From assembly GCA_965213645.1 (NCBI GenBank), contig CBDBZX010000002.1, positions 930,001-994,000 on the forward strand: a stretch of DNA of 64,000 bases, given 5' to 3'. The notes under the pieces are model-generated. The model had not been told where the DNA came from. It was given only the letters and a program-made list of their open reading frames with translations, and did no database searches. Below are positions 24,108-32,444 of the stretch, in pieces. A program made the translations under genes and the position numbers. Every line of letters begins with the position of its first letter. The first letter of the stretch is position 1. This stretch comes from CBDBZX01 sp965213645 (GTDB taxonomy: Bacteria; Deinococcota; Deinococci; Deinococcales; Trueperaceae).

Positions 24108-25141
24108 CGGTCAAGGCTTACGACACCAGAGACCACGCGCAGACGGATAAGCGCAAAGGCGCGAAGGGCGAGTACCTCTTAGAGGTTAAGAACCTGAAGA
24201 AGTACTTTCCGATTCGCGGCGGGGTATTCTCCCGCGTGGTCGCCAACGTTAAAGCCGTTGAGAACGTCAGCCTGAACATCAGACCGGGCGAAGTCGTCGG
24301 GCTCGTCGGTGAGTCGGGCTCGGGCAAGACGACGGCGGGGCGCACCATTTTGCGTCTTTTAGAGCCGACCGACGGCGAAATCTTGTTCGATGGCGTAGAC
24401 GTGGCTAAGCTCTCGCGCTCCGAGATGCGCGAGTACCGCAAAGAGATGCAGATCATCTTCCAAGACCCCTTTGCCAGTCTGAACCCACGCATGACGGTGG
24501 CCGACATCATCGGCGAAGCCCTGACGATTCACAATCTGGCGAAGGGCAAAGCGAAAGAGGAGCGCGTCGCCGACCTCTTGGAGCGCACCGGGCTTTCGTC
24601 GGCGCATATGCGGCGCTACCCGCATGAGTTTTCGGGTGGGCAGCGGCAGCGCATCGGGATTGCACGGGCTTTGGCGGTAGACCCGCAGTTCATCGTCGCG
24701 GACGAGCCTGTCTCGGCGTTGGATGTGTCGATTCAGGCGCAGGTCGTGAACCTCTTGCAAGACCTCAAAGAAGAACTTGGCCTGACACTGCTCTTTATCG
24801 CGCACGACTTGGGCGTGGTCGAATACATCTGCGATACGGTAGTGGTGATGTACTTGGGCAAGGTCATGGAGATTGCGCCCTCGAAAGACCTCTACAGCAA
24901 CCCGGTGCATCCGTACACGGAAGCGCTGCTGTCCGCTGTGCCCATTCCCGACCCGACCATCAAACGCGAGCGTGTGATTTTGCAAGGTGACATCCCTAGC
25001 CCGATTAACCCGCCTTCGGGTTGCGTCTTTCGGACGCGCTGCCCGATTGCGATTGAAGAGTGCGCTAAAATTGACCCGCCTCTTGAAGAGGTCAGTCCGG
25101 GGCACTTTAAGGCGTGTATTCGGCGACCCGGACCTGTTTAA
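24104..25141 (+). CDS. Peptide ABC transporter ATPase, DppF/OppF type
   Basis: A 345-residue ATPase with Walker A GESGSGKTT, signature FSGGQRQRIGIARAL, Walker B FIVADEPVSALDV, H-loop IAHDLGVV, and the C-terminal GCVFRTRCPIAIEEC cluster. With DppD it forms the heterodimeric motor. Only one ATPase pair is present for three sets of binding protein and permeases in the window, so sharing is likely. It is translationally coupled to the preceding gene. Confidence 0.95.
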   Translation: MTVKAYDTRDHAQTDKRKGAKGEYLLEVKNLKKYFPIRGGVFSRVVANVKAVENVSLNIRPGEVVGLVGESGSGKTTAGRTILRLLEPTDGEILFDGVDVAKLSRSEMREYRKEMQIIFQDPFASLNPRMTVADIIGEALTIHNLAKGKAKEERVADLLERTGLSSAHMRRYPHEFSGGQRQRIGIARALAVDPQFIVADEPVSALDVSIQAQVVNLLQDLKEELGLTLLFIAHDLGVVEYICDTVVVMYLGKVMEIAPSKDLYSNPVHPYTEALLSAVPIPDPTIKRERVILQGDIPSPINPPSGCVFRTRCPIAIEECAKIDPPLEEVSPGHFKACIRRPGPV

Positions 25142-25146
25142 TTGAA

Positions 25147-25230
25147 GGTGCCCCAATGTGTATGTTTCTGAATGGTGACGTGCATTTGTGACGGCAGTGC
25201 CGAAAACCCATTCACACATTGTGGTGCACC
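25147..25230. repeat. Palindromic repeat family E, copy 1
   Basis: The ends GGTGCCCCAATGTGTA and TTCACACATTGTGGTGCACC are inverted repeats (84 bp overall). The same ends and size occur at 26365-26447. The core contains GGCAGTGCC. Confidence 0.6.
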
Positions 25231-25256
25231 GCCATTTCATCTGTGTGCGGCGCTTC

Positions 25257-25297
25257 GTAGGGGCACCTCTGTACATCACGGTATGAATCGCCCCTAC
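25257..25297. repeat. Short inverted repeat GTAGGGGC / GCCCCTAC
   Basis: Eight-base arms 25 bases apart. It is related to the perfect hairpin at 11630-11658. Confidence 0.5.
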
Positions 25298-25331
25298 ACG
25301 TGATGGGACAACCCATATTGTGTAGGCATCA

Positions 25332-26330
25332 ATGACCTCTATGCAAGATGCCCTCAACGAGCGAATCCTTTCTCACCTTCCCAAAAACCACGCTAAGGGT
25401 GAGCTTGCAGCGTTTTACGACCTCATCCGTGATTATCCCCAAAGAGGCGGCAAGCACCTGCGTGGTCAACTCGTGCTGCGCTCCGTCTCGGCGCATGGCG
25501 CGAACTGGCAGAGAGGTTTGGATGTCGCGGCGGCGTTAGAACTCTTCCAAAACTGGGTGTTGATCCACGACGACATCGAGGACGACTCGGAGGATAGGCG
25601 CGGCGCACCTGCCTTGCACCGTCAAGTGGGGATGCCTGTAGCGCTCAACGTCGGGGACGCGCTACACGTTTATATGTGGCGGGTGCTGCATCACTTAGAG
25701 GATTTCTCGAGCGACGTGCAGCGGCAAGTTTTCAGCGAGTTCGAGTGGATGATTTCGCGCACAGCGGAAGGGCAGCACCTAGACCTCAGTTGGGTCGCTA
25801 GGGGCGCGTTCGATATCTCTGAAGAAGACTATTTAGAGATGGTCACACTGAAAACCGCCTATTACACTGTGGTCTGCCCACTACGGCTCGGAGCGCTCTG
25901 CGCCGAGATAGAGCCCGATGCGCGGTTTGTCGAAGCGGGGATAGATTTAGGCGTCGCCTTTCAGATTCGCGACGACGTTTTGAATCTCATGCCCGAAATC
26001 TCTTACGGCAAGGAGTTCGCGGGTGACCTCTTCGAAGCGAAGCGCACGCTTGTTTTAGCACATCTCTTTGCCCACGCGGACGAAGCTGAGCGCGAAGAGG
26101 TACGCGAGCGCTTAGCCAAGCCAAGGGGTGAAAAGACCGAAAGAGATATCGAACGCATTTTAAGCCTCGTAGAGCGTTACGGCTCTTTAGCCTACGCGCA
26201 AGAGGTCGCTGAAGCGAGGGCAAATAAAGGATTGTTGCTTCTCCGCGAGAGCTTTGCTGACTTGCCCAACCAAGAGGAAGCGCAGCGGATTTTGGGGCTG
26301 TTGAGTTCTTTAGCAAACCGAAAAACTTAG
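25332..26330 (+). CDS. Polyprenyl synthetase family protein
   Basis: A 332-residue all-helical prenyltransferase that elongates allylic diphosphates with isopentenyl diphosphate. The first Asp-rich motif is IHDDIEDDSEDRRG (near residues 80-93) and the second is FQIRDDVLNL (near 213-222). RGKHLRG-like RGGKHLRGQL near residue 40 binds pyrophosphate. The product chain length cannot be read with certainty. In this phylum such enzymes feed carotenoids, quinones and undecaprenyl carriers. The gene stands alone, flanked on both sides by copies of repeat family E. Confidence 0.92.
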   Translation: MTSMQDALNERILSHLPKNHAKGELAAFYDLIRDYPQRGGKHLRGQLVLRSVSAHGANWQRGLDVAAALELFQNWVLIHDDIEDDSEDRRGAPALHRQVGMPVALNVGDALHVYMWRVLHHLEDFSSDVQRQVFSEFEWMISRTAEGQHLDLSWVARGAFDISEEDYLEMVTLKTAYYTVVCPLRLGALCAEIEPDARFVEAGIDLGVAFQIRDDVLNLMPEISYGKEFAGDLFEAKRTLVLAHLFAHADEAEREEVRERLAKPRGEKTERDIERILSLVERYGSLAYAQEVAEARANKGLLLLRESFADLPNQEEAQRILGLLSSLANRKT

Positions 26331-26364
26331 CTTTACAAATCAAGGGGTCGAAACGAAACAAAAA

Positions 26365-26447
26365 GGTGTCCCGTTTTGTACACATGTGGCACGCAATCAC
26401 TCTGCTTATGGGTTTTGCATGATCTCGTATACAAAACGTGGTACACC
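26365..26447. repeat. Palindromic repeat family E, copy 2
   Basis: The ends GGTGTCCCGTTTTGTACAC and GTATACAAAACGTGGTACACC are inverted repeats with one or two offsets (83 bp overall). Its left end matches 14181-14213. Confidence 0.65.
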
Positions 26448-26464
26448 GCTAAAACGAAAAGGAG

Positions 26465-26485
26465 GAGAGGTAATCCACACCTCTC
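26465..26485. repeat. Small hairpin before the ComF-type gene
   Basis: GAGAGGT, a 7-base loop and ACCTCTC, located 28 bases before the start codon. Confidence 0.4.
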
Positions 26486-26512
26486 ATGGTGGAGGCGCTT
26501 TAGGCTCGAGAG

Positions 26513-27130
26513 GTGCTGAAATCCGTCACGACCCTCTTATATAGCTTGAGCCGCTGTCCTGTATGCAAGGAGCGCCCGAGTAGCGCCAAAGGCTGCTGCG
26601 CAATCTGTGCGCTAGCAATGTTCTCACCTCACGTAAAGGGCTTTGAACTGACACTGGGGAGCTATGAGGGAAGGCTCGAGCAAGCTGTCAGAGCCTTTAA
26701 GTTTCACGGTGTGACGCGCTTAGGCGTGCTCTTCGGTGAGGCGATGGCGGAGGCGGTGCGCGAAAGTGCGTGGCAGGTTGACCTTATCTGCCCCATGCCT
26801 TTACACACACGCCGCCGTCTGGAGCGCGGCTACAACCAATCTGCCCTCATCACCCAGACGCTCGCGCGGCGTCTCGGGGTTTCGCACCGACACGCCGTCA
26901 AGCGCGTGCGGGCGACGCAGCAGCAGGCGCGCTTGGGTGGCAGTGAGCGTCAGCAGAATGTTAGCGGAGCCTTTCGCGCCTCACCCCTAAAAGGCGAGCG
27001 CGTCCTCCTCGTAGACGACGTGATGACGAGCGGTGCAACCCTGACTGAATGCAGCCTCGCGCTGCTTGAAGCGGGTGCAAGCCAAGTTTACCTTGCTGCC
27101 GTTGCGACGCCACGTTTGCGGGCTAAATAA
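26513..27130 (+). CDS. ComF family protein (phosphoribosyltransferase-like)
   Basis: A 205-residue protein with an N-terminal zinc-ribbon (CPVC at 15-18, CCAIC at 28-32) and a C-terminal PRTase domain with PRPP loop VLLVDDVMTSGATL (about 165-178) and PMPLHTRRRLERGYNQS. ComFC-type proteins are needed for DNA uptake in competent bacteria, probably for ssDNA handling in the cytoplasm. The GTG start has only a modest ribosome site, so it could begin slightly elsewhere. The gene overlaps the convergent PAP2-like gene by eight bases. Confidence 0.9.
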   Translation: MLKSVTTLLYSLSRCPVCKERPSSAKGCCAICALAMFSPHVKGFELTLGSYEGRLEQAVRAFKFHGVTRLGVLFGEAMAEAVRESAWQVDLICPMPLHTRRRLERGYNQSALITQTLARRLGVSHRHAVKRVRATQQQARLGGSERQQNVSGAFRASPLKGERVLLVDDVMTSGATLTECSLALLEAGASQVYLAAVATPRLRAK

Positions 27131-27566
27131 ACGAGAGAAAGCCCGTGATGATGCCGAGCACCGCTCCCACTATTACCTGCGGATAGGTGTGACCCAACAA
27201 GGTCTTGAGCGCCGTCGGCTTAAAGCCTTCGTCGAACACATCGGCGAGTTCGCGCACCAACTCGTTGATGAGTTCAGCCTGCATCCCCGCCGCGCGGCGA
27301 ATCCCGGTAGCGTCGTAGATGACGATGGAGCCAAACACCGCCGCGAGCGCGAAGAGCGGGCTGTCCCAGCCATGCGTTAGGCCGAGTCCGGTGGCGAGCG
27401 CGGTCACAGCGGCGGAGTGTGAGGAGGGCATTCCGCCGGTCTCGAGCAGTCTATCGGGCGCAAAGCGACGCTCGGTCAAGAGGATGAGCACCACCTTAAA
27501 CGCTTGCGCGACGCCCATCGCGAGGATAGCGGCCCACAGCGTTTTATTGCCTAAAAGCTCAGCCAC
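27123..27566 (-). CDS. Divergent PAP2 family (YuiD/DUF212) membrane protein
   Basis: A 147-residue membrane protein with the family marks GGMPSSHSAAVTALATGLGL (near residues 44-63), IVIYDATGIRRAAGMQAELIN and GHTYPQVIVGAVLGIITGFL. The histidine and serine of PSSHS and the GHT motif correspond to phosphatase residues of the PAP2 fold. It probably dephosphorylates a lipid or polyprenyl phosphate, but this has not been shown for this subfamily. The GTG start lies six bases after TAGAGT. It converges with the ComF-type gene. Confidence 0.9.
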   Translation of the reverse strand: MAELLGNKTLWAAILAMGVAQAFKVVLILLTERRFAPDRLLETGGMPSSHSAAVTALATGLGLTHGWDSPLFALAAVFGSIVIYDATGIRRAAGMQAELINELVRELADVFDEGFKPTALKTLLGHTYPQVIVGAVLGIITGFLSFI

Positions 27567-27578
27567 AGCTTTACTCTA
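27567..27578 (-). promoter_or_regulatory. Leaderless -10 box for the PAP2-like gene
   Basis: TAGAGT on the minus strand, six bases, then GTG. Confidence 0.6.
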
Positions 27579-27702
27579 TCCTATCTCACGGCGCTTACAC
27601 CTGGAACGGCGCGTGATTTTTTTAGGTCAGACCCTGCCTGAGAGGTGCGTATTGAACACGTAGTCACTAAGAGTATCGACGAGCTAAGCTGCACGGTTAT
27701 GC

Positions 27703-27714
27703 TACATTATAGTC
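27703..27714 (+). promoter_or_regulatory. Leaderless -10 box for the MNT gene
   Basis: TACATT, six bases, then ATG. Confidence 0.55.
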
Positions 27715-28017
27715 ATGGAACGGCTCGAGGCTTTGGAAATGTTTATAAAGTCGCTGCGAGTGCGTTTTCCAGATACAGCTACGCTTCTCTACGGTTCTGA
27801 AGCGCGAGAAGAAGCAAATGTGGAGTCTGACCTCGATGTTTTGCTTGTGGTTCAGCCTGAAGTTCGGCGGGCGGTAAGTGAAGAGGCCGCTCGGATTGTC
27901 TCACACCTCACTTCTGCGGGTGCGCCTTACATCAGCGTCATCACGGTTGACCAGGAGCGCTGGCAACTGCCGACACCTTTCAACAGTCAGGTCAAACGCG
28001 ACGCTGTTGCACTGTAA
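27715..28017 (+). CDS. Minimal nucleotidyltransferase (MNT) domain protein, no HEPN partner
   Basis: A 100-residue protein with the polymerase-beta-type motif LLYGSEAREEANVESDLDVLLVV (about residues 23-45): Gly-Ser and the two aspartates of SDLD that bind metal. MNT proteins usually neutralise HEPN-domain RNases by adding nucleotides to them. Here the gene downstream is on the other strand and no HEPN gene is near. The canonical RG after GSxA is RE, which may weaken activity. It may act alone, serve a distant partner or be a remnant. Confidence 0.85.
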   Translation: MERLEALEMFIKSLRVRFPDTATLLYGSEAREEANVESDLDVLLVVQPEVRRAVSEEAARIVSHLTSAGAPYISVITVDQERWQLPTPFNSQVKRDAVAL

Positions 28018-28056
28018 CGCAGTATGAGCGTTCCGATACCGGAAGAAGCGGCATTT

Positions 28057-29601
28057 TTACCCCTGCACCGCCTCCAAAAACCACCCCGGCAACCTCTTCT
28101 TCTGCCGCTTCACAAAAGCTGGAAAGTCCGCGTCCAGCACATACGTCACCGCAAAATCCTCCGCACTCCGCACGCTCCGCCCATAGGCTTGCACCACCGT
28201 CAAGCAGGTGCGCCACTCGTACCAGGCCGCGTCCAGCGATTTGCGCCGCGCAATCTGCGGGTCGCCCAAATAGGGATAGGGCAGCTTGCAGATGACTTGC
28301 CAGCGCGAGAGGTCGTCGGCCAAGTCAATGCCTTCGGTCATGCTGGGTGTCAAGAGGACGGTGGGCTCGCGGCTGCGGATGTGCTGCTCTAGTGCGGCGT
28401 CGCGTCCGTCGGCGCTGTAGTGCGTCACGAGGCGTTTTTGGTAACGCTTGGGCAAGTTTCGGGCGATATAGGCGGCAATTTTGTAGGTGTGGGCGTGGAT
28501 GACACCTTTGTCATAGGGGTGAGACTCTAAGAGTTCCACAATCTCAGCAACGAGCTTGGGTAGGTCACGCTCCAAGTGATGCCGTGTCAACTTAGCTACA
28601 GGTTTCGGATAAATCGGGCGGTTCTCGGGCGGAAACTCGGACTTGACCGCGATGACCTCGGCCTCTTCGGGAGCAATCCCCAAGCTGCGCAGATAGGTCG
28701 GCGGGTCTAAAATCGTCGCCGAGAGCATCAAGACGCGCTCGCCAAAGTTGAAAAGAAGAGGTTCGGCAAACGCGGAGACCCGCACCGGCTTAAAAGTCAC
28801 GCTCTGCCCGTCACTGCCGCGCTTATGCTCGACGACCCACTCCACGTCATCTTCGATTCTCGAGTCTGTTAATAATCTTAGCCGCCCGAGTTGATTGTCT
28901 AACCACTGCTTGTGCTGCATCTGTTCCAAGGCCACGTCAGCGGGGAACTGGTTCTTTTTAAGCTCTATGTCGAGCGCTTTGCTACGGCTTTTGAGGAGAG
29001 GCATCACGTCTTCGGCGAAGTCGAAGAACTCGAGGTCATCCAAAGCACTCGGAATGTTCTCAGAAATACCCACACGCCGCAAAGCCACATCTGAGAGCGT
29101 CACCTCGATAAAGCCCATCAGCGCCGCCTCAGCGTTGTGCGCTTCGTCTAACACGAGCAGTTCGCGTGGTCCGAAGCCGCCCGAATAGTTGAGTTCGGCT
29201 AAGTAGTACGCATAGTTCATGATGGCGTTGTCCGCCGCGACCGCCGTGTCTTTCGCTAAGAAGTAGGGGCAGTCGTCGCACTCGGGGAACTTGCGCCCGG
29301 CGATGCAGGGGGCGGCGGCGGCGTGGGTCGGGGCGACCAAACAGCGGTAGTTGCTGCGGCCTTTCATCAGGGCCATATCGGGGAAGTCGCGGAGGTACTG
29401 CTCCTGGAGGAGCTTTTGCGCGGTCAAGATGTAGGCGCTCTGCGCTTGGCGGGCCAAAGTCACCGCGATGGCGGACTTGCCCGAGCCCGTCGGCGCTTCG
29501 ATGACGACGAAGCGCTTGCCGCGCCCAAAGGCGTCGCTCGCTTGCGCGATGGCTTCACGTTGGCCCTGGCGGTAGGTTTTGAAGGGGAAAGTCTGGGGCA
29601 C
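28057..29601 (-). CDS. DinG/XPD-type ATP-dependent DNA helicase with Fe-S cluster
   Basis: A 514-residue superfamily-2 helicase. Walker A is APTGSGKS (residues 36-43) and the DEAH box is at 152-155. Four cysteines, Cys87, Cys99, Cys108 and Cys111, lie between them as in the 4Fe-4S domain of XPD, DinG and Rad3. The last motif is QAYGRSVRSAEDFAVTYVLD. It unwinds DNA 5'-3' and would help repair or R-loop removal. It is shorter than E. coli DinG (about 715) and lacks a nuclease domain. The GTG start is six bases after TAGCCT, divergent from the cytochrome gene. Confidence 0.9.
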   Translation of the reverse strand: MPQTFPFKTYRQGQREAIAQASDAFGRGKRFVVIEAPTGSGKSAIAVTLARQAQSAYILTAQKLLQEQYLRDFPDMALMKGRSNYRCLVAPTHAAAAPCIAGRKFPECDDCPYFLAKDTAVAADNAIMNYAYYLAELNYSGGFGPRELLVLDEAHNAEAALMGFIEVTLSDVALRRVGISENIPSALDDLEFFDFAEDVMPLLKSRSKALDIELKKNQFPADVALEQMQHKQWLDNQLGRLRLLTDSRIEDDVEWVVEHKRGSDGQSVTFKPVRVSAFAEPLLFNFGERVLMLSATILDPPTYLRSLGIAPEEAEVIAVKSEFPPENRPIYPKPVAKLTRHHLERDLPKLVAEIVELLESHPYDKGVIHAHTYKIAAYIARNLPKRYQKRLVTHYSADGRDAALEQHIRSREPTVLLTPSMTEGIDLADDLSRWQVICKLPYPYLGDPQIARRKSLDAAWYEWRTCLTVVQAYGRSVRSAEDFAVTYVLDADFPAFVKRQKKRLPGWFLEAVQG

Positions 29602-29613
29602 GTGTTTAGGCTA
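29602..29613 (-). promoter_or_regulatory. Leaderless -10 box for the helicase gene
   Basis: TAGCCT on the minus strand, six bases, then GTG. Confidence 0.55.
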
Positions 29614-29648
29614 TCACGTAGAGGTGCGGGCTGCGATAAGTGAAGTGA

Positions 29649-29660
29649 TAGACTGCTGCT
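29649..29660 (+). promoter_or_regulatory. Leaderless -10 box for the cytochrome gene
   Basis: TAGACT, six bases, then ATG. It is back to back with the helicase promoter. Confidence 0.6.
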
Positions 29661-30161
29661 ATGCGATTTCTTCTCAGCGGCATCATGTTTATCGTCCTCA
29701 CTTTGTCGCTCGCACTCGCCTACCAAGGGACGAATGCTGACGCAGAGGAAACGCAGAGCGCGCGCGGCGCAGCCCTCTATCATTTGCGCTGCTCGGTTTG
29801 TCACGGGGCAACCGGGCAAGGTTTAGCCGAAGCGCGGCTCGCCTTCCCCGAAGATCATCGGCGCTGCTCGCGTTGTCATAAAGAGGGGAACCCGGTGCTT
29901 ATGGCAAACCCCTTTATAGATAACAATATGTTCGATATCGGCGACGCGCCCGCGCTCGTCGGTGAAGATAAAATGGCGGCGTTTCCCAACGCCGCCGTGC
30001 TGCAGAGTTACATTCGCGCAGAGATGCCGCGCCACGCACCAGGGAGTTTAGCAGACGCGGAATATTGGGATATTACGGCGCACTTGTTAGCGCTAAACCG
30101 CGCCCTCCCCGCAGGTACAACATTGACCGAGCAAAACGCCGTAACACTCCCTTTACCCTGA
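29661..30161 (+). CDS. Periplasmic c-type cytochrome with two CxxCH motifs
   Basis: A 166-residue protein with a signal peptide or anchor helix (residues about 4-20) and two heme-binding motifs only 20 residues apart, CSVCH (44-48) and CSRCH (69-73). The methionine in EMPRHAPG near residue 114 is a likely axial ligand of the first heme. The first half matches single-heme class I cytochromes (CSVCHGATGQG). The second motif sits in what would be an internal loop, so a diheme protein or a heme plus structural site are both possible. No oxidase genes are adjacent, so the electron partner is unknown. Confidence 0.88.
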   Translation: MRFLLSGIMFIVLTLSLALAYQGTNADAEETQSARGAALYHLRCSVCHGATGQGLAEARLAFPEDHRRCSRCHKEGNPVLMANPFIDNNMFDIGDAPALVGEDKMAAFPNAAVLQSYIRAEMPRHAPGSLADAEYWDITAHLLALNRALPAGTTLTEQNAVTLPLP

Positions 30162-30167
30162 CCAGGC

Positions 30168-31220
30168 TTATGTACCACTTCTCGGATCGTTCACATCTCT
30201 AAAGGCGTCGCCTAAAAGGTTCCAACCTAACACGAACAGCACGATGACGATGCCGGGGTAAAACGAAACGTACCAATAGGCGAAGGGATCGTTGGGCGGT
30301 CCCAAAATCCAATCTCGAGCAAAAGCGATCATCTGCCCCCAGTCCGCGAAGCCGATGGGCGGTCCTAACCCCAAAAAGCTCAGCGCGGCGGCGGTGATGA
30401 CTACTGTGCCGATGTCCAAACTCGCGACGATGATAATGGAGCCGATCGAGTTAGGCAGTACGTGCTTGAAAATAATGCCGACGTTCCCCGCACCCAACGC
30501 CCGCGCCCCGTCCACGTACTCCTGCTCTTTGACCCGCAAGATGTCGCCGCGCACGAGTCGCGCGTAGGTGGGCCAGCCCACGATAGCGATGGCGAGCATG
30601 ATGTTGAAGAGCGACTGCCCCAAAATCGTCACGATGACAATCGCCATAATCAGACTCGGTACAGAGATAATCACATCGGTGAAACGCATCAAGATGTTGT
30701 CGATCCAGCCGCCGAAATAGCCCGCGATGCTGCCGATTAAAAGCCCGATAGATAAACTCACACCGATGACCAAAAAGCCGATAAAAAAGGCCGTGCGCGT
30801 GCCCCAGACGAGCCCGTAGTAGATGTCGTAGCCGCGACTCGAGGTGCCTAAGATAGACTCGGATGTGGGCGGCTGCGGCACGGGCGAGAAGGTCGTGCGG
30901 GGAATTGTGTAGCACGACGAGAGGGGCGCACTCGGTAAGGGCTGAGCGAACATCAGTCGCCAGAAGGCTGGCCTGAGCGGATTGTTGACCTCGCCAACGG
31001 TGCGAGCGGAGAGCCCCAAATCGCGCAAGCAGGAGCGTCCCGGCGTGGTGATGAGCGGCGCAGCGATGGCGACAATCACGAAGAAAAGGACGATGAGCGC
31101 ACCCGTAATGGCTAGCGGGTTGCGGCGAAAGCGCTTCATCGCTTTGGAGTTCCACCATTTTGACAGGGCGTTCTGTTCGCGCTCCTGCTGAGCGGGCTGC
31201 TCCAAACTAGAACTCGCCAT
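30168..31220 (-). CDS. Peptide ABC transporter permease, DppC/OppC type (third system)
   Basis: A 350-residue permease with N-terminal RRNPLAITGALIVLFFVIVAIAAPLI, an extra periplasmic segment of about 75 residues containing two cysteines (GRSCLRD and SSCYTIP, possibly a disulfide), then LGTSSRGYDIYYGLVWG in place of the usual GTDxxGRD, and the EAA loop VKEQEYVDGARALGAGNVGIIFKHVLP. Its ATG overlaps the stop of the upstream DppB gene (ATGA). No ATPase gene follows; the pair at 23097-25141 is a candidate. Confidence 0.93.
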   Translation of the reverse strand: MASSSLEQPAQQEREQNALSKWWNSKAMKRFRRNPLAITGALIVLFFVIVAIAAPLITTPGRSCLRDLGLSARTVGEVNNPLRPAFWRLMFAQPLPSAPLSSCYTIPRTTFSPVPQPPTSESILGTSSRGYDIYYGLVWGTRTAFFIGFLVIGVSLSIGLLIGSIAGYFGGWIDNILMRFTDVIISVPSLIMAIVIVTILGQSLFNIMLAIAIVGWPTYARLVRGDILRVKEQEYVDGARALGAGNVGIIFKHVLPNSIGSIIIVASLDIGTVVITAAALSFLGLGPPIGFADWGQMIAFARDWILGPPNDPFAYWYVSFYPGIVIVLFVLGWNLLGDAFRDVNDPRSGT

Positions 31221-32278
31221 CAGTTGTACCGAATGCGCGGGTCGATCACGCCGTAGAGAAGGTCCACCAAGAGGTTGGCAATAACAACAATCATCGCGGT
31301 GAACACCGCAAAACCCAGTACTGCCGCGTAGTCAAGTTGTACGGCGGCGTCTGCGCCCCACTGCCCCAAGCCGGGATAGTTAAAGACCGTTTCGGTAATC
31401 ACCACGCCGTTGAAGAGGCTAAAAAGCACCAACCCGGAGAGCGTAATCACGGGTATGAGCGCGTTACGGCGGGCGTGCTTGTAGTTCACCATGTTTTCTG
31501 GTAGCCCTTTTGCCCGCGCCGTACGCACGTAGTCTTGCGACAAGACATCTAAAAGCGAAGAGCGCATCACCCGCAAAATCTGTGCGGACGAGATGATCGC
31601 GAGCGTCGTCACGGGTAAGATCATATGCAGCACGGCGTTCCAGAAGATATCGAAGCGTCCGTTGATGAGCGAATCGATCGTAAGCAGCCCCGTAGGACGC
31701 TGAAAGTTGCTGTCCGCTAACTCCACGACGAAGCGCGTCGAGAGTCGCCCCGGTTCCACGCGAAACGCACCCCCTAAAAATTCGGATAAAAATCCGCCTA
31801 GCATTCCGTAGAAGACCACGAGCAGCCATATCCCCGCCACGAAGCTCGGTAGCGAGTAGCCCACGATAGCGGCAACCCGCGTGAACTGGTCGATGAACTT
31901 ATCTCGGTTGAGAGCCGCCGATGTACCGAGCCAGATGCCGATGCCGATCACCGGAATGATGGCGTAGAGGGCTAGCTCGAGCGTTGCCGGGAACCTTTCA
32001 CGAATTGTCGTTAAGACGGGCTCGTTGGTGACTTTCGAGTAACCCATGTTGCCCTGCGCGACCTGACTGAGCCAGCGCCCGTACTGCTGATACCAAGGGT
32101 CGTCGAGCCCGTAACGCTCGACGATAGCGGGTAAATTACGCGCCTGTTGCGGTGTTTGCGCGTAGGTAGACGCGCGCTGAATAGGGGTTAAGAGCTGCAT
32201 GAGCAGCACGATAAAAATAGTGACGCCGAAAAATACGACGGGCAAAAAGAGAAGTCGTCTAACGACAAAAGCGAACAT
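31220..32278 (-). CDS. Peptide ABC transporter permease, DppB/OppB type (third system)
   Basis: A 352-residue membrane protein beginning MFAFVVRRLLFLPVVFFGVTIFIVLLMQLL. The EAA loop is RTARAKGLPENMVNYKHARRNALIP and the end is VIDPRIRYN. GGAGGTGA precedes the ATG with ideal spacing. It forms the channel with the following DppC protein. A family-T repeat and an attenuator hairpin lie between it and its binding protein gene. Confidence 0.95.
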   Translation of the reverse strand: MFAFVVRRLLFLPVVFFGVTIFIVLLMQLLTPIQRASTYAQTPQQARNLPAIVERYGLDDPWYQQYGRWLSQVAQGNMGYSKVTNEPVLTTIRERFPATLELALYAIIPVIGIGIWLGTSAALNRDKFIDQFTRVAAIVGYSLPSFVAGIWLLVVFYGMLGGFLSEFLGGAFRVEPGRLSTRFVVELADSNFQRPTGLLTIDSLINGRFDIFWNAVLHMILPVTTLAIISSAQILRVMRSSLLDVLSQDYVRTARAKGLPENMVNYKHARRNALIPVITLSGLVLFSLFNGVVITETVFNYPGLGQWGADAAVQLDYAAVLGFAVFTAMIVVIANLLVDLLYGVIDPRIRYN

Positions 32279-32291
32279 TTTTCACCTCCCT

Positions 32292-32370
32292 AGCAGGTAT
32301 CATCTGGTCATCAACGCCCTCAGTTAGACAGAGGAAGGAGGGTAGTTTGATACGTGGAGATAATACATGC
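32292..32370. repeat. Dispersed palindromic repeat, family T, copy C
   Basis: Left end AGCAGGTATCATCTGGTCA, then AACGCCCT; right end AGATAATACATGC is a decayed form of the expected AGATGATACC. It lies between the hairpin and the permease genes. Confidence 0.65.
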
Positions 32371-32400
32371 GCTCAACTTAAATATACCCAAAATAAGGAG

Positions 32401-32427
32401 AGAGGAGCGGTCTAGCGCCGCTCCTCT
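32401..32427 (-). terminator. Hairpin between third binding protein gene and its permeases
   Basis: A perfect 10-bp stem, AGAGGAGCGG with its complement, and a 7-base loop. In the direction of transcription CTCCTTATTTT follows. Same arrangement as in the other two transporter sets. Confidence 0.75.
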
Positions 32428-32444
32428 TGTGGTTCGAAGCCCGT

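Noticed and set aside
24359..25357. 332-codon minus-strand frame opposite the DppF-type ATPase
   Set aside because: It is an antisense shadow of a gene with all ABC ATPase motifs, and it also runs through repeat DNA.
30451..31158. 235-codon minus-strand frame within the third DppC-type gene
   Set aside because: It is a different frame of the same conserved permease; very rich in Arg and His without a fold.
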